DNA from: CALSMU01 sp965230225
GTDB lineage: Bacteria > Bacteroidota > Bacteroidia > Flavobacteriales_D > Parvicellaceae
Reading direction: 5' to 3'
DNA length: 64,000 bases
NCBI GenBank assembly: GCA_965230225.1
Contig: CBDDKM010000010.1
Location: 248,001 to 312,000, forward strand
Every line of letters begins with the position of its first letter. The stretch's first letter is position 1. Made by a program: the position numbers and the translations under genes. Positions 49,686 through 58,441 of the stretch are shown here, piece by piece. The notes beneath the pieces are model-generated. The model saw only the letters and a program-made list of their open reading frames with translations, had not been told where the DNA came from and did no database searches.

Positions 49686-51605
49686 ATGAAAAAACTAGTA
49701 TTAGGTTTTTCAGCATTGGCATTGCTGTGCTCTGCCAGTGCTCAAAACGTAAATTACGTACTGGAAATAGTACAGTTTGAAGCTGCAAATACCGGATGTA
49801 CCTCCGATGGATTTGGTTTCGATGAAGAAGTTACCTGGCACTGCTGGGCACAAGATAATGGTACCGTTAGCGTATGGACCAACGATAGCGGTAACGACTG
49901 CTATGGTAAAGATGACAATGTTCCAATGACTCTAGTACCATCCAGTACAGCTCTTCTATCTCAAAATAACACTGCTGCTACAACAGTGGATGTAAGATTA
50001 GAAGCCTGGGAGGACGATAATTTCACCAACCCAGTGGGATCAACTGATCGTTGCGACTATAATTCAGGTGACGATTGTTATTCTGACAACTCACAAACCA
50101 TTAACTTCAGAAATGACCCAATGTGTACATGGAATCAATACACAGTTAACTCTGGAGATTTTGATGTAATTGTTCGAATTAAATGGGAGTATACCGACTT
50201 TAACGCCGTATCTCCAATTACTGGTTGTGATACTCAAACAGCACTATCAGCTATGGGTAGTGGAGAGTGGAGCATTGTAACAGGTACCGGAGGATCATTC
50301 TCCAACCAGTTAGATACCAATGCTACTTTCTTTGGAACTCCGGGAGAAACTTACAACCTTGAATGGTCCTTGCTACCTGGATGTATGGCTACCTGGCCAG
50401 CTCAAAATGTTACGGTAAACATGGTGGCATCACCAGTTCCAAACCTGGCAACAACATCTCAACTTTGTGAAAATACTAACCTAATCTTCACTGCAGATAA
50501 TGGTGTTACCTATGAATGGTCTGAAGGATCATTAGGAAACATTATGAATACTTCTACCAGTGGAATTGACACCGTTTTTAATGTTACTGCAGCTAGCCTA
50601 CCTATTTATGTCACAGTAACCGATGCTAACGGATGTGTTGGTATAGATTCTGTGACTTTCGCACTTAATCCATCACCTGTGATGAGTTTAGGGAACGATA
50701 CGACCATTTGTCCTGGAACATCTGTACAATTAGATGGTACGGCATCCGGATTAAATAATTACCTGTGGAACACCGGAGAACAATCATCTCTATTAGATGT
50801 AACCGGGGCCGGTACTTACATCTGTAGTGTAACTAGTTCTAATGGGTGTACTTTCTCTGATACCGCTGAGGTAATGCTTTTTGCTGCGCCACCACTAAAC
50901 CTTGGAAACGATGTTGAATTCTGTATCGGTGACACGGTTACTTTAGATGCTGGAAGCGGATACGTATCCTACATGTGGAACGATGCCTCTACTGCTCAAA
51001 CTTATGTGGCTACAGCATTTGGTTATGTTGGAGTAACTGTAACGGACAATAACACTTGTACTGCAAGCGATTCTGTTCTCTTCTCCCCAACCTACACCAA
51101 CTTTCAGTTATACAGTGACACTTCTATTTTCTTAGGAACTTCCATTGACCTTATGGCAAGTACAGGAGTTTCTTACGATTGGAGCACAGGAGAAACAACA
51201 CAGACCATTACCGTTTCTCCAATAGTAGATGAGACTTACACAGTAACCATCGAACAGCCTGATGGATGTTACATGGTAGGGACCGTAAATGTTTTGATCA
51301 ACGAAGAAGCTAACTTATTTATACCAAATATGTTTAGTCCAAATGGCGATCAGACCAACGACAACTTCCTGATCTATGGAAACGGAATTGAATCATTAAC
51401 ATTCAGAATCTTTAACCGTTGGGGAGAATTGGTTTACGAAACCACCGACCTTACCGAAATGCAGTCTACAGGATGGGATGGAACCTTTAATGGTGAAGAT
51501 CAACCAACCGGAACATATGTTTGGACATTAGAAGGGACCACCATAGAAGGTAACGCTCTTCAAGTTGGAGGATCAAACAAAGGAACATTATTACTAAGAA
51601 GATAA
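49686..51605 (+). CDS. T9SS-exported protein with type B (gliding-associated) sorting domain
   Basis: The 639-residue protein repeats the Cys/Asp-rich N-terminal domain of the previous gene, then has three to four PKD/Ig-like repeats (LGNDTTICPGTSVQLDG, LGNDVEFCIGDTVTLDAG) and the type B domain IPNMFSPNGDQTNDNF, FNRWGELVYE, GWDGTFNGEDQPTGTYVW. Type B cargo generally needs a PorP/SprF-type partner, and such a gene follows 22 nt later. The gene starts 6 nt after its neighbour's stop, so all three are probably one operon. Confidence 0.93.
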   Translation: MKKLVLGFSALALLCSASAQNVNYVLEIVQFEAANTGCTSDGFGFDEEVTWHCWAQDNGTVSVWTNDSGNDCYGKDDNVPMTLVPSSTALLSQNNTAATTVDVRLEAWEDDNFTNPVGSTDRCDYNSGDDCYSDNSQTINFRNDPMCTWNQYTVNSGDFDVIVRIKWEYTDFNAVSPITGCDTQTALSAMGSGEWSIVTGTGGSFSNQLDTNATFFGTPGETYNLEWSLLPGCMATWPAQNVTVNMVASPVPNLATTSQLCENTNLIFTADNGVTYEWSEGSLGNIMNTSTSGIDTVFNVTAASLPIYVTVTDANGCVGIDSVTFALNPSPVMSLGNDTTICPGTSVQLDGTASGLNNYLWNTGEQSSLLDVTGAGTYICSVTSSNGCTFSDTAEVMLFAAPPLNLGNDVEFCIGDTVTLDAGSGYVSYMWNDASTAQTYVATAFGYVGVTVTDNNTCTASDSVLFSPTYTNFQLYSDTSIFLGTSIDLMASTGVSYDWSTGETTQTITVSPIVDETYTVTIEQPDGCYMVGTVNVLINEEANLFIPNMFSPNGDQTNDNFLIYGNGIESLTFRIFNRWGELVYETTDLTEMQSTGWDGTFNGEDQPTGTYVWTLEGTTIEGNALQVGGSNKGTLLLRR

Positions 51606-51627
51606 ACAGAACTAAAAGATTGAAAAC

Positions 51628-53742
51628 ATGAAAAATTTAAAACTTTCCATATTATTCGCTCTGATTGGTTCTGTAGGAATCAGTCAGGATGCTTTCTTTT
51701 CGAATTTTAATTATTCCAATGCCTTAACTAACCCATCTCAGATGGCCATTAGCGAAGACATTAACCTTACTCTTATACATAGAAGTCAATGGACCAATTT
51801 GGTGAGTCCGTTTACCACTTCACAGTTTGAAGGGTCCTACCCTATCAGACAAGCCAATACCAATAAAAAAATTGCCGTTATTGGGTTGTCATTTGTAAAC
51901 GATCGATTGGGCGAAGGAGGATACCTTTCTACTAATCAGCTAGCATTAAACATGGCTTATAACCTGGAGCTGGAAAACGCTAACAGCATCGCCGTTGGAG
52001 CTAAAATTGGATACTTTAACGGTGCTACTGATATAGCAGGTATCACTACAGGAAGTCAGTTTGTTGGAGGATCTTATTCAGCCTCTGCCGACCTTGGTGA
52101 GAACCTAACGAACCCTGTGGTTAGTGGACTGGAAATATCTCCTTCTGCTACGTGGTATCAAAATGATTCGCTGGGTAGAAACAAGCATTATTTTGGTGTT
52201 ACAGCTTTTAATGTTAATCAACCAAGTTCTAGTGAACTAGTTGCCGGATATAAGCACCCAATGCGTATTTCTGCAACTGGTGGAACCAATATCATGTTGG
52301 ACCAGTTTGGAATCTCTCCTAAATTCTTGTACATGCTACAAGGGAACCAAAATCAAGTGGTACTTGGATCAGATTTCAAATACTATTTAAACAACAGTGC
52401 TGAAAAATATACAGCCATTGCTCTTGGAGGGTATTACCGAATGAATGATGCTGGAATTATTAGCTTAAAATACCTTTCTGACTTTATAGACGGTGGAATT
52501 AGTTATGATTTAAATACCTCCAATTTAACGGATGGATTAAACCAAAGTACAGGTTCTTTCGAGATCTTTTTGAACTATAGAATCAAGCAAGAATCTAAAG
52601 TTAAATTGTTCGAATATACGGTAGAAGTATATGATGAGTCTACTCAACTAATGACTCCTGCTACTGTTACTTACAAAAGCTTAACCACCGACGAAGAAGG
52701 GGTTATTCTTGATAACAAAGAAAAAGGAATCTCTAACCTTAAACAGAAAGAAGAGTACGAGGTAACCATTACCAAAGAGGGGTACGATACTCAAGTACTT
52801 AAAGTAAATCAAGGGTCGGGAGATGACCTACTTTCTAAGGTATACCTATCTCCTACTATCAAGACCTTCGATTTAGAGTTAGATATTCTTGATAAGGAAA
52901 CCAACGAACCTGTTACGGTGAACATCAAACTGATTGATCCTATTACGGGAGAAGAAACAGACATGGGTACTTCAGACCAATTAAGTACTAAACTGGAAAG
53001 TGGTAAAAAACACACCATTTCAGTTGATGCTGAAGGGTACGATAATGCCGTAATGGAACTGAGATACGATAAGTACGGAACGTTAAGCAAAAGCCTTTAC
53101 GTAAGTAAAACCAAGCCTAAGTTAGTGGCTACTTCTCTTAAGCTTACAGTATTAGATGAAAACACTAAAAAGCCAATTAAATCAATGATCATGGCCATTA
53201 ATGTAACTGATCCTAACGATCATAAAAACTCATTAATTGCATTGAATGATTTTGCTCCGGAAGCTTATCCACTGGAAGTTGGGAACAAATTTGAAATTCT
53301 GATTACCAAAGAAGGATACTTCAATAAAACCTTAAAAATTGAAGCTACAAAAGTGGAAGACATTGAAAGAGTGGTAATGCTTACACCAATTGAAATTGGC
53401 AAGAGTATCGTGGTGGATGACCTTCTATTTAAAACTGGTAAAACAGAATTGGATGAGCGTTCGTTCAGAATCCTGGATCAATTAGTTGATTTCATGAATC
53501 AAAACCCAACCATTAAGATTGAGCTTCAGGGACACACTGATAGCGATGGATCGGAAGCTTCTAACCAAATTTTATCTGAAGGAAGAGCGCAAGCAGCAGT
53601 GGATTACCTAAGTAGAAAAGGAATTGCTGTAAACAGACTGGTTGCTAAAGGGTATGGAGAAACAACTCCAATAGCCACAAATAACACTCCAGAAGGTAAA
53701 GCGAAAAACAGAAGGGTGGAGTTAAAGATTGTAGGGAAATAG
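51628..53742 (+). CDS. PorP/SprF-family outer-membrane protein fused to an OmpA domain
   Basis: The 704-residue protein starts with a signal peptide and a ~300-residue PorP/SprF beta-barrel (DAFFSNFNYSNALTNPSQMA, GGNN-like turns, ISYDLNTSNLTDG). About 270 residues of carboxypeptidase-regulatory-like beta domains follow, and an OmpA C-terminal domain (LQGHTDSDGSEASN, RAQAAVDYL, KNRRVEL) ends it. PorP/SprF proteins serve type B cargo; the OmpA domain should bind peptidoglycan. The order with two cargo genes suggests a dedicated export unit. Confidence 0.92.
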   Translation: MKNLKLSILFALIGSVGISQDAFFSNFNYSNALTNPSQMAISEDINLTLIHRSQWTNLVSPFTTSQFEGSYPIRQANTNKKIAVIGLSFVNDRLGEGGYLSTNQLALNMAYNLELENANSIAVGAKIGYFNGATDIAGITTGSQFVGGSYSASADLGENLTNPVVSGLEISPSATWYQNDSLGRNKHYFGVTAFNVNQPSSSELVAGYKHPMRISATGGTNIMLDQFGISPKFLYMLQGNQNQVVLGSDFKYYLNNSAEKYTAIALGGYYRMNDAGIISLKYLSDFIDGGISYDLNTSNLTDGLNQSTGSFEIFLNYRIKQESKVKLFEYTVEVYDESTQLMTPATVTYKSLTTDEEGVILDNKEKGISNLKQKEEYEVTITKEGYDTQVLKVNQGSGDDLLSKVYLSPTIKTFDLELDILDKETNEPVTVNIKLIDPITGEETDMGTSDQLSTKLESGKKHTISVDAEGYDNAVMELRYDKYGTLSKSLYVSKTKPKLVATSLKLTVLDENTKKPIKSMIMAINVTDPNDHKNSLIALNDFAPEAYPLEVGNKFEILITKEGYFNKTLKIEATKVEDIERVVMLTPIEIGKSIVVDDLLFKTGKTELDERSFRILDQLVDFMNQNPTIKIELQGHTDSDGSEASNQILSEGRAQAAVDYLSRKGIAVNRLVAKGYGETTPIATNNTPEGKAKNRRVELKIVGK

Positions 53743-53760
53743 ATATATAGGTTAATTCTA

Positions 53761-53796
53761 AAAAAGTCCTGTCGGTAATCGTCAGGACTTTTTTTT
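53761..53796 (+). terminator. Terminator of the T9SS cargo operon
   Basis: AAAAGTCCTG and CAGGACTTTT (10 bp) around an 11-nt loop, followed by a T-run. Confidence 0.9.
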
Positions 53797-53832
53797 GCTC
53801 TAAATTTTATAAATTCAACAAAAATTATCGCA

Positions 53833-54204
53833 ATGAAATTAGGAGCATTCTCGGTTAGTCTTTCCGTTAAAGACCTTAAAGTATCTAAAGAGTTCTACGA
53901 AAACTTAGGATTTACACAGTTTGGTGGGTCCATGGAAATGAATTACCTCATCATGAAAAATGAAACCACCCTAATCGGTTTGTTCCAGGGAATGTTCGAA
54001 GGAAACTTGCTTACTTTTAATCCGGGATGGGACCACAATGCACAGAACCTTGAGAACTTTGATGACGTTAGAGAAATTCAAAAAGAGTTGAAGGACAAAG
54101 GAATTGCTTTAATGAACGAAGCAGACGAAACTACTTCCGGTCCCGCCAACATCATGCTTACCGACCCGGATGGTAATGTGATCTTATTGGATCAACACAG
54201 GTAA
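53833..54204 (+). CDS. VOC-family (glyoxalase-like) protein
   Basis: The 123-residue protein has the paired beta-alpha-beta-beta-beta modules of the vicinal-oxygen-chelate fold, opening with VSLSVKDLKVSKEFYENLGF and closing with ANIMLTDPDGNVILLDQ. Members include glyoxalases, dioxygenases and resistance proteins; which one this is cannot be told. Confidence 0.9.
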   Translation: MKLGAFSVSLSVKDLKVSKEFYENLGFTQFGGSMEMNYLIMKNETTLIGLFQGMFEGNLLTFNPGWDHNAQNLENFDDVREIQKELKDKGIALMNEADETTSGPANIMLTDPDGNVILLDQHR

Positions 54205-54236
54205 TTTTTTTATTATTAACATCTCCACATGCTATT

Positions 54237-54815
54237 ATGACCTATTTTTCTCAACCATTAAAAACTCTGGGAGTATTCCTTATAATTGTTTTTTCGAACC
54301 AGGCTTATACCCAGATATACCAAGACTATAATGAAGCAATTCATAAGGATCAAGATGATATTAACTTAACTCTTCTACTAGGTAAAGGATATGAATTAGT
54401 AAAGGATAAATCAGGAGCTACTTTATATAGTGCCGATAAAAGAATAATGGCCTATGCCGATTTTGATTACGATTGGGACACCAAATCGTACACCGACCAC
54501 ATGGATCGATTCTGGTTTTTCAAGTTTGATTACAAAGTGAAAGGTTATGATGCCAATGATTTCCCAATTGAACTTCCTTATGGTTTAACACCCGACATGA
54601 ACTGGTTAAAGTGCCACAAGAAATTAAAGAAACAGAAATCAGTACTTAATCTAACGGTTATTGATAGCAGAAGTGCAAAATCAATTAGATTCATCGAAAA
54701 AGTAGGAGATAAAGAAGTTTCTCACGCCGTCAAATTTGATAAGGAGGATGAGTACGAGAAAATGTCCAGTTTCTCGTTTAACGCCAATGTAAGATGGTTT
54801 AAGGTGTCGAAATGA
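54237..54815 (+). CDS. Secreted hypothetical protein, 192 aa
   Basis: A signal peptide (ending NQAYTQ) precedes a polar region rich in Asp, Lys and Tyr (YADFDYDWDTKSYTDHMDRFWFFKFDY). I do not recognise a family and see no catalytic motif. It lies 32 nt after the VOC gene on the same strand. Confidence 0.7.
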   Translation: MTYFSQPLKTLGVFLIIVFSNQAYTQIYQDYNEAIHKDQDDINLTLLLGKGYELVKDKSGATLYSADKRIMAYADFDYDWDTKSYTDHMDRFWFFKFDYKVKGYDANDFPIELPYGLTPDMNWLKCHKKLKKQKSVLNLTVIDSRSAKSIRFIEKVGDKEVSHAVKFDKEDEYEKMSSFSFNANVRWFKVSK

Positions 54816-54907
54816 GTCTAATGTAGGAACATTCCTTGCATGGCATGTGCTACCCTCACTCTAATTTGATGTCTTCATTTACTTATGATATTAGGTAATC
54901 ACTTGAT

Positions 54908-54935
54908 GAGTTTCCCGGTCGAGCCGGGAAAAGAG
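54908..54935. repeat. Dispersed palindrome, copy c
   Basis: GAG, TTTCCCGG, loop TCGAG, CCGGGAAA, AGAG. Same architecture as 12345-12375 with a compensatory inner base pair, and also followed by A(T/C)TCTAAT. It sits between the convergent 192-aa and 280-aa genes. Confidence 0.65.
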
Positions 54936-54940
54936 ATACT

Positions 54941-55783
54941 CTAATAGGAGTAATAAATCAAATCATAATAGGCAGTATCAGTATATAGGTACTCACCTAC
55001 CACCACAACACAGTTTAGTAACTCCCTATCGGTATCCAGCTCAGGAACTAAGGTAAAAGAATTCTTACCAGGCACTGAGTATAACATCTTTACCGTACGC
55101 CCTCCTACCTCAAACTCCAGGTAAGGTTTACGGTCATTTATACCTTTCATATCTGGTGAGATAAATATAGAATCGAGTACTCCTTTTGGATAATTTAAAA
55201 ATAGTGGCTCAGAACCATCTTCATAGGAAATATCCTTTCTCAAATACCACCACTTCTCTACTATCGAATCGCAGGAAATAGAATCTTGTATCAGTTTATT
55301 GATTACCTCCTCATTTGGTGCAAAACTGGTATACTCAGCTTCTGCAGATAATATGCAAGAAGAGTTGAAGGCTTCATCAAATTTTAGTTGAAATTTAGAT
55401 TTATCCGAGCTTTCAATAAACGAAACAGGAGCTATAGAATAGCCAGGAATCAGCATCGAATCTCCTTCTATTTCGTATTGATACTTTCCTAAATACTGAT
55501 AGGGATAACGAAACACCCAAACACTATCCCCATTAATCAAAATATGATCTCCTAAGGCATCAGGGGTATAAAGGTCTTCAAGACGGGCATCTGGTATTGG
55601 ACAACCTATTTGTTCCGAACTCTTATTTCCAACGTATTGACCGGCTGAAAGTCTCCAATAACCATCTAACTCTATGCTTTCCTGAACCTCTCCTTTATCA
55701 GCTTGTTCTTTTGGGTGGGAACACCCCATCAAGATCAAAAATAGAGTAAATGTGAATAGTGCTTTTATATGCATTAGCATCAA
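54941..55783 (-). CDS. Hypothetical lipoprotein, 280 aa
   Basis: The lipobox LILMGC gives a membrane-anchored protein. The mature part is acidic and polar with several cysteines (QIGCPIPDARL, SSCILSAEAEY, DSISCDSIVEKWWYL). I do not recognise the domain. The start could be at 55783, 55780 or 55774, all in frame with the signal. Confidence 0.8.
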   Translation of the reverse strand: MMLMHIKALFTFTLFLILMGCSHPKEQADKGEVQESIELDGYWRLSAGQYVGNKSSEQIGCPIPDARLEDLYTPDALGDHILINGDSVWVFRYPYQYLGKYQYEIEGDSMLIPGYSIAPVSFIESSDKSKFQLKFDEAFNSSCILSAEAEYTSFAPNEEVINKLIQDSISCDSIVEKWWYLRKDISYEDGSEPLFLNYPKGVLDSIFISPDMKGINDRKPYLEFEVGGRTVKMLYSVPGKNSFTLVPELDTDRELLNCVVVVGEYLYTDTAYYDLIYYSY

Positions 55784-55856
55784 TTTACTTTTCCTAAATT
55801 TAATAAAAACCCTTCAATCCCCATTCTCAAAATGACTACCTTCAATATCTGATAAT

Positions 55857-56327
55857 ATGAAAGACTCTTCCATTAATAGCGAATTAGAAGTACTAATTGC
55901 CGATTTATCCGAATCGGTAAAGAGTTTGTGTGAATTCTATGAGCAGCCAAAAGAATTTGGCAAATTGGTCTCTACCCAATGGACAGCAAAAGATGTGCTT
56001 GGCCATCTTACTTTTTGGCATGAAAGCTTTGCCAGAAACGTAAAGGATTTAGCGCTAGATATTCCCCCCACTCCGCTAAAAGGAAAATTATCCGAAGTAA
56101 ATCAAAGCAGCGTAGAAACAACAGCAACTAACAGTATCAAAGAACTATTAGTTCGATTAAATAAAGCTCAAGCTACTATTGAAGAACATATTGTTTCTGA
56201 TCTCATCGAGATGATCCCTTATAAAAAAGGATCCAGAGACTATTCCAGACAAGAGCATCTGGAAATTGTTTCCAACCACATACAAAAGCACCTCAAACAA
56301 TTGATTAAAGCATACCGGCATGATTAA
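55857..56327 (+). CDS. DinB/ClbS-like four-helix-bundle protein
   Basis: The 156-residue protein has the DinB-superfamily pattern: QWTAKDVLGHLTFWHESFARNV and a later histidine helix (SRQEHLEIVSNHIQKHLKQL) that could form a metal site. It may be of the ClbS/DfsB type (a cyclopropane hydrolase giving colibactin resistance) or simply a DinB-like thiol transferase; the sequence alone does not separate these. Its end overlaps the GNAT gene by 8 nt. Confidence 0.8.
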   Translation: MKDSSINSELEVLIADLSESVKSLCEFYEQPKEFGKLVSTQWTAKDVLGHLTFWHESFARNVKDLALDIPPTPLKGKLSEVNQSSVETTATNSIKELLVRLNKAQATIEEHIVSDLIEMIPYKKGSRDYSRQEHLEIVSNHIQKHLKQLIKAYRHD

Positions 56328-56790
56328 CATTACCCCTACCAAAGATCACCTCCTTTTAACTCAATTAAATAAATCGGTACAACAGCTACATGCAGAAATG
56401 TACCCAAATGTATTTAAGCCATTTAACAAGGATATTGAAACAAGGATGAAGGAAATGCTGGAGGATCCTAATTGTTATGCCTTTGCCGCAGAAAAAGACG
56501 ACAAACCAGCTGGTTACATTCTATGCTATACAAAGGTTTTTCCTGAAACCCCTTTTCAGTACGAACGCAAAATACTTTACATCGATCAGATTCAGGTTAA
56601 TGAAGAACTTAGAAACCTGGGAATAGGTAAACTCTTATTGGAACGTGCTAAAGAACTGGCCAAAGAACAAGCCATTACAGTGCTTCAAATGGACCACTGG
56701 ACCAACAACCATTTGGCCCGCAATTTCTTTTCTAATAACGGCTTTAGTTACTACAACGAAAGAATGGAGTTGACACTAGACACAGAATAA
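56320..56790 (+). CDS. GNAT-family N-acetyltransferase
   Basis: A 156-residue acetyltransferase with the acetyl-CoA site IDQIQVNEELRNLGIGKLLLERA and a C-terminal NNHLARNFFSNNGFSYY block. The substrate is not known. Translationally coupled to the DinB-like gene. Confidence 0.92.
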   Translation: MINITPTKDHLLLTQLNKSVQQLHAEMYPNVFKPFNKDIETRMKEMLEDPNCYAFAAEKDDKPAGYILCYTKVFPETPFQYERKILYIDQIQVNEELRNLGIGKLLLERAKELAKEQAITVLQMDHWTNNHLARNFFSNNGFSYYNERMELTLDTE

Positions 56791-56837
56791 ACTATTACCC
56801 TACAAAAAGTCTATCTCTTTCCTTAACTTTACCCTCC

Positions 56838-57953
56838 ATGGCCAAGGATAAAGAATACCAAGTTAAGGATCATCAGTTATTTATCTCCCCCATCTCCCTT
56901 TGGAGAAAGCTTAAGAGAGAAAATGATATTGCTCCATCTAAACGAAAATTAGTTAAAAAAATAAGCTGGTTTATCATCCTTTCTACTCCGTTTCAATGGC
57001 TACAATCGTTTATACTATTGTTTAGGTTACCTTCAGTTGACCTTAGCAAAAAACAACCTGTTTTTGTAATAGGGTATTGGCGAAGCGGCACCACTCACCT
57101 GCACTATTTATTAGCACAAGACAAACGCTTCTCTTATCTGGAAAATTTTCAGGCATTCATGTTTCGAATTGCCTTTGTTACCAAGTGGATCATGAAACCT
57201 GTTTTAGGTTTTTTTATGCCAAGTAAACGTCCGCAGGATAACATAGAAATTGATGCACATTCTCCTGCCGAAGAAGAACACCCATTGGTAAATCTCACCG
57301 AAAAGAGCGGTATGCAATCCTTTTTCTTTCCTAAAAACCGATCTTACTTTGATAAATACAATGTATTTGAAGGTGCCAGCGATACAGAAATTAAGGAGTG
57401 GAAAAGAGTCTACTTGAAGATGCTCAAACAGATTGCACTTTTTCAGGGAAAGCACAAGCAATTATTACTAAAAAACCCTCATAACACAGGAAGGGTTAAA
57501 GTTCTGTTAGAGTTATTTCCTGAGGCTAAATTCATATACATACACAGAAATCCTTACGATGTTTTTCAATCGAACGTTCACCTGTATAACAAAACGGTCA
57601 AAACACAGTTTTTGCAAGAATTTTTGGATAAGGAGATAGAAGAAAGAGTACTGTACAGTTATGAAAAAGCAATGGGAAGTTACCTCAACCATCGAAGCCT
57701 GATACCAAAAGAAAACCTGGTTGAAATAGGATATGATGAACTTTCTGAAAACCCAATCCCTACTTTGGAAAAAGTGTATCAAGAAGTTAGTCTTGATGGA
57801 TTTGAAAGCGTAAAGCCCGCTTTGATGAAATACCTGGAGTCTCAGAAAAACTACAAAAGGAATCGTTTTAACGAACTATCAAAAGAGCAATTGAAGGAAA
57901 TCAACACCAGATGGAAATTTGCTTTTGACGAATGGAACTACCCAACTATTTGA
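56838..57953 (+). CDS. PAPS-dependent sulfotransferase-family protein
   Basis: The 371-residue protein has the 5'-phosphosulfate loop FVIGYWRSGTTHLHYLL (about 73-90) and the 3'-phosphate segment KFIYIHRNPYDVFQSN (about 231-246), the two PAPS-binding elements. A hydrophobic stretch (about 45-65) suggests membrane association. The acceptor is unknown; lipids or glycans are the usual targets of this branch. If active it would draw on PAPS, so a PAPS-producing route is expected elsewhere in the genome. Its 3' end overlaps the convergent thioredoxin-like gene by 8 nt. Confidence 0.9.
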   Translation: MAKDKEYQVKDHQLFISPISLWRKLKRENDIAPSKRKLVKKISWFIILSTPFQWLQSFILLFRLPSVDLSKKQPVFVIGYWRSGTTHLHYLLAQDKRFSYLENFQAFMFRIAFVTKWIMKPVLGFFMPSKRPQDNIEIDAHSPAEEEHPLVNLTEKSGMQSFFFPKNRSYFDKYNVFEGASDTEIKEWKRVYLKMLKQIALFQGKHKQLLLKNPHNTGRVKVLLELFPEAKFIYIHRNPYDVFQSNVHLYNKTVKTQFLQEFLDKEIEERVLYSYEKAMGSYLNHRSLIPKENLVEIGYDELSENPIPTLEKVYQEVSLDGFESVKPALMKYLESQKNYKRNRFNELSKEQLKEINTRWKFAFDEWNYPTI

Positions 57954-58440
57954 TCCAGTACAAAAAATTCTGGCGCGACAAATACCCCATGATTCTTTTA
58001 TTCAACTGGTAATCGTCCTTTAATATAACCGTGGTAGGATAATTCAATTGTCCATCGATCTCCCCCAGATACTTAGCCAACTCATGATAACCACTTCGTG
58101 CACTTTTTGCTACATACTCATATTTTCTACCGGCAAATTGAATGGTTTCTTTAGCCTCTCCGTTTAGCTTAACACAGTAGTATTTTCCAACCAGCTCTTT
58201 AACCACCTTTTTATGGGAGTACACTTTGGCATCCATCATTTTACAATAGCCACACCAACTGGTTTCTATCTTAATTAGCACCGGTTTGCGCTCTACCGCC
58301 ATAGAATCATTTAAATCATGTATGTTGGTCCAACTAATTTCCTGCGAATAGCTTTGAAGAGCCAAAACCGACCCCACTATAAACAACAAGAGCTTCCGAA
58401 TGGTTCCGAAAGCTCTATATTGATTAACAGTTATGATCAT
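57946..58440 (-). CDS. Exported thioredoxin-family protein
   Basis: The 164-residue protein has an export signal (LLLFIVGSVLALQSYS) and a thioredoxin fold with active site SWCGYCKMMD and the cis-Pro segment YPTTVIL. It should act in the periplasm in disulfide reduction or metal handling. It lies 1 nt after the TonB receptor gene at 58442, so the pair forms an operon; the receptor's plug has a Cys-x2-Cys (C154, C157) that could be its target. Confidence 0.88.
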   Translation of the reverse strand: MIITVNQYRAFGTIRKLLLFIVGSVLALQSYSQEISWTNIHDLNDSMAVERKPVLIKIETSWCGYCKMMDAKVYSHKKVVKELVGKYYCVKLNGEAKETIQFAGRKYEYVAKSARSGYHELAKYLGEIDGQLNYPTTVILKDDYQLNKRIMGYLSRQNFLYWIK

Positions 58441-58441
58441 G

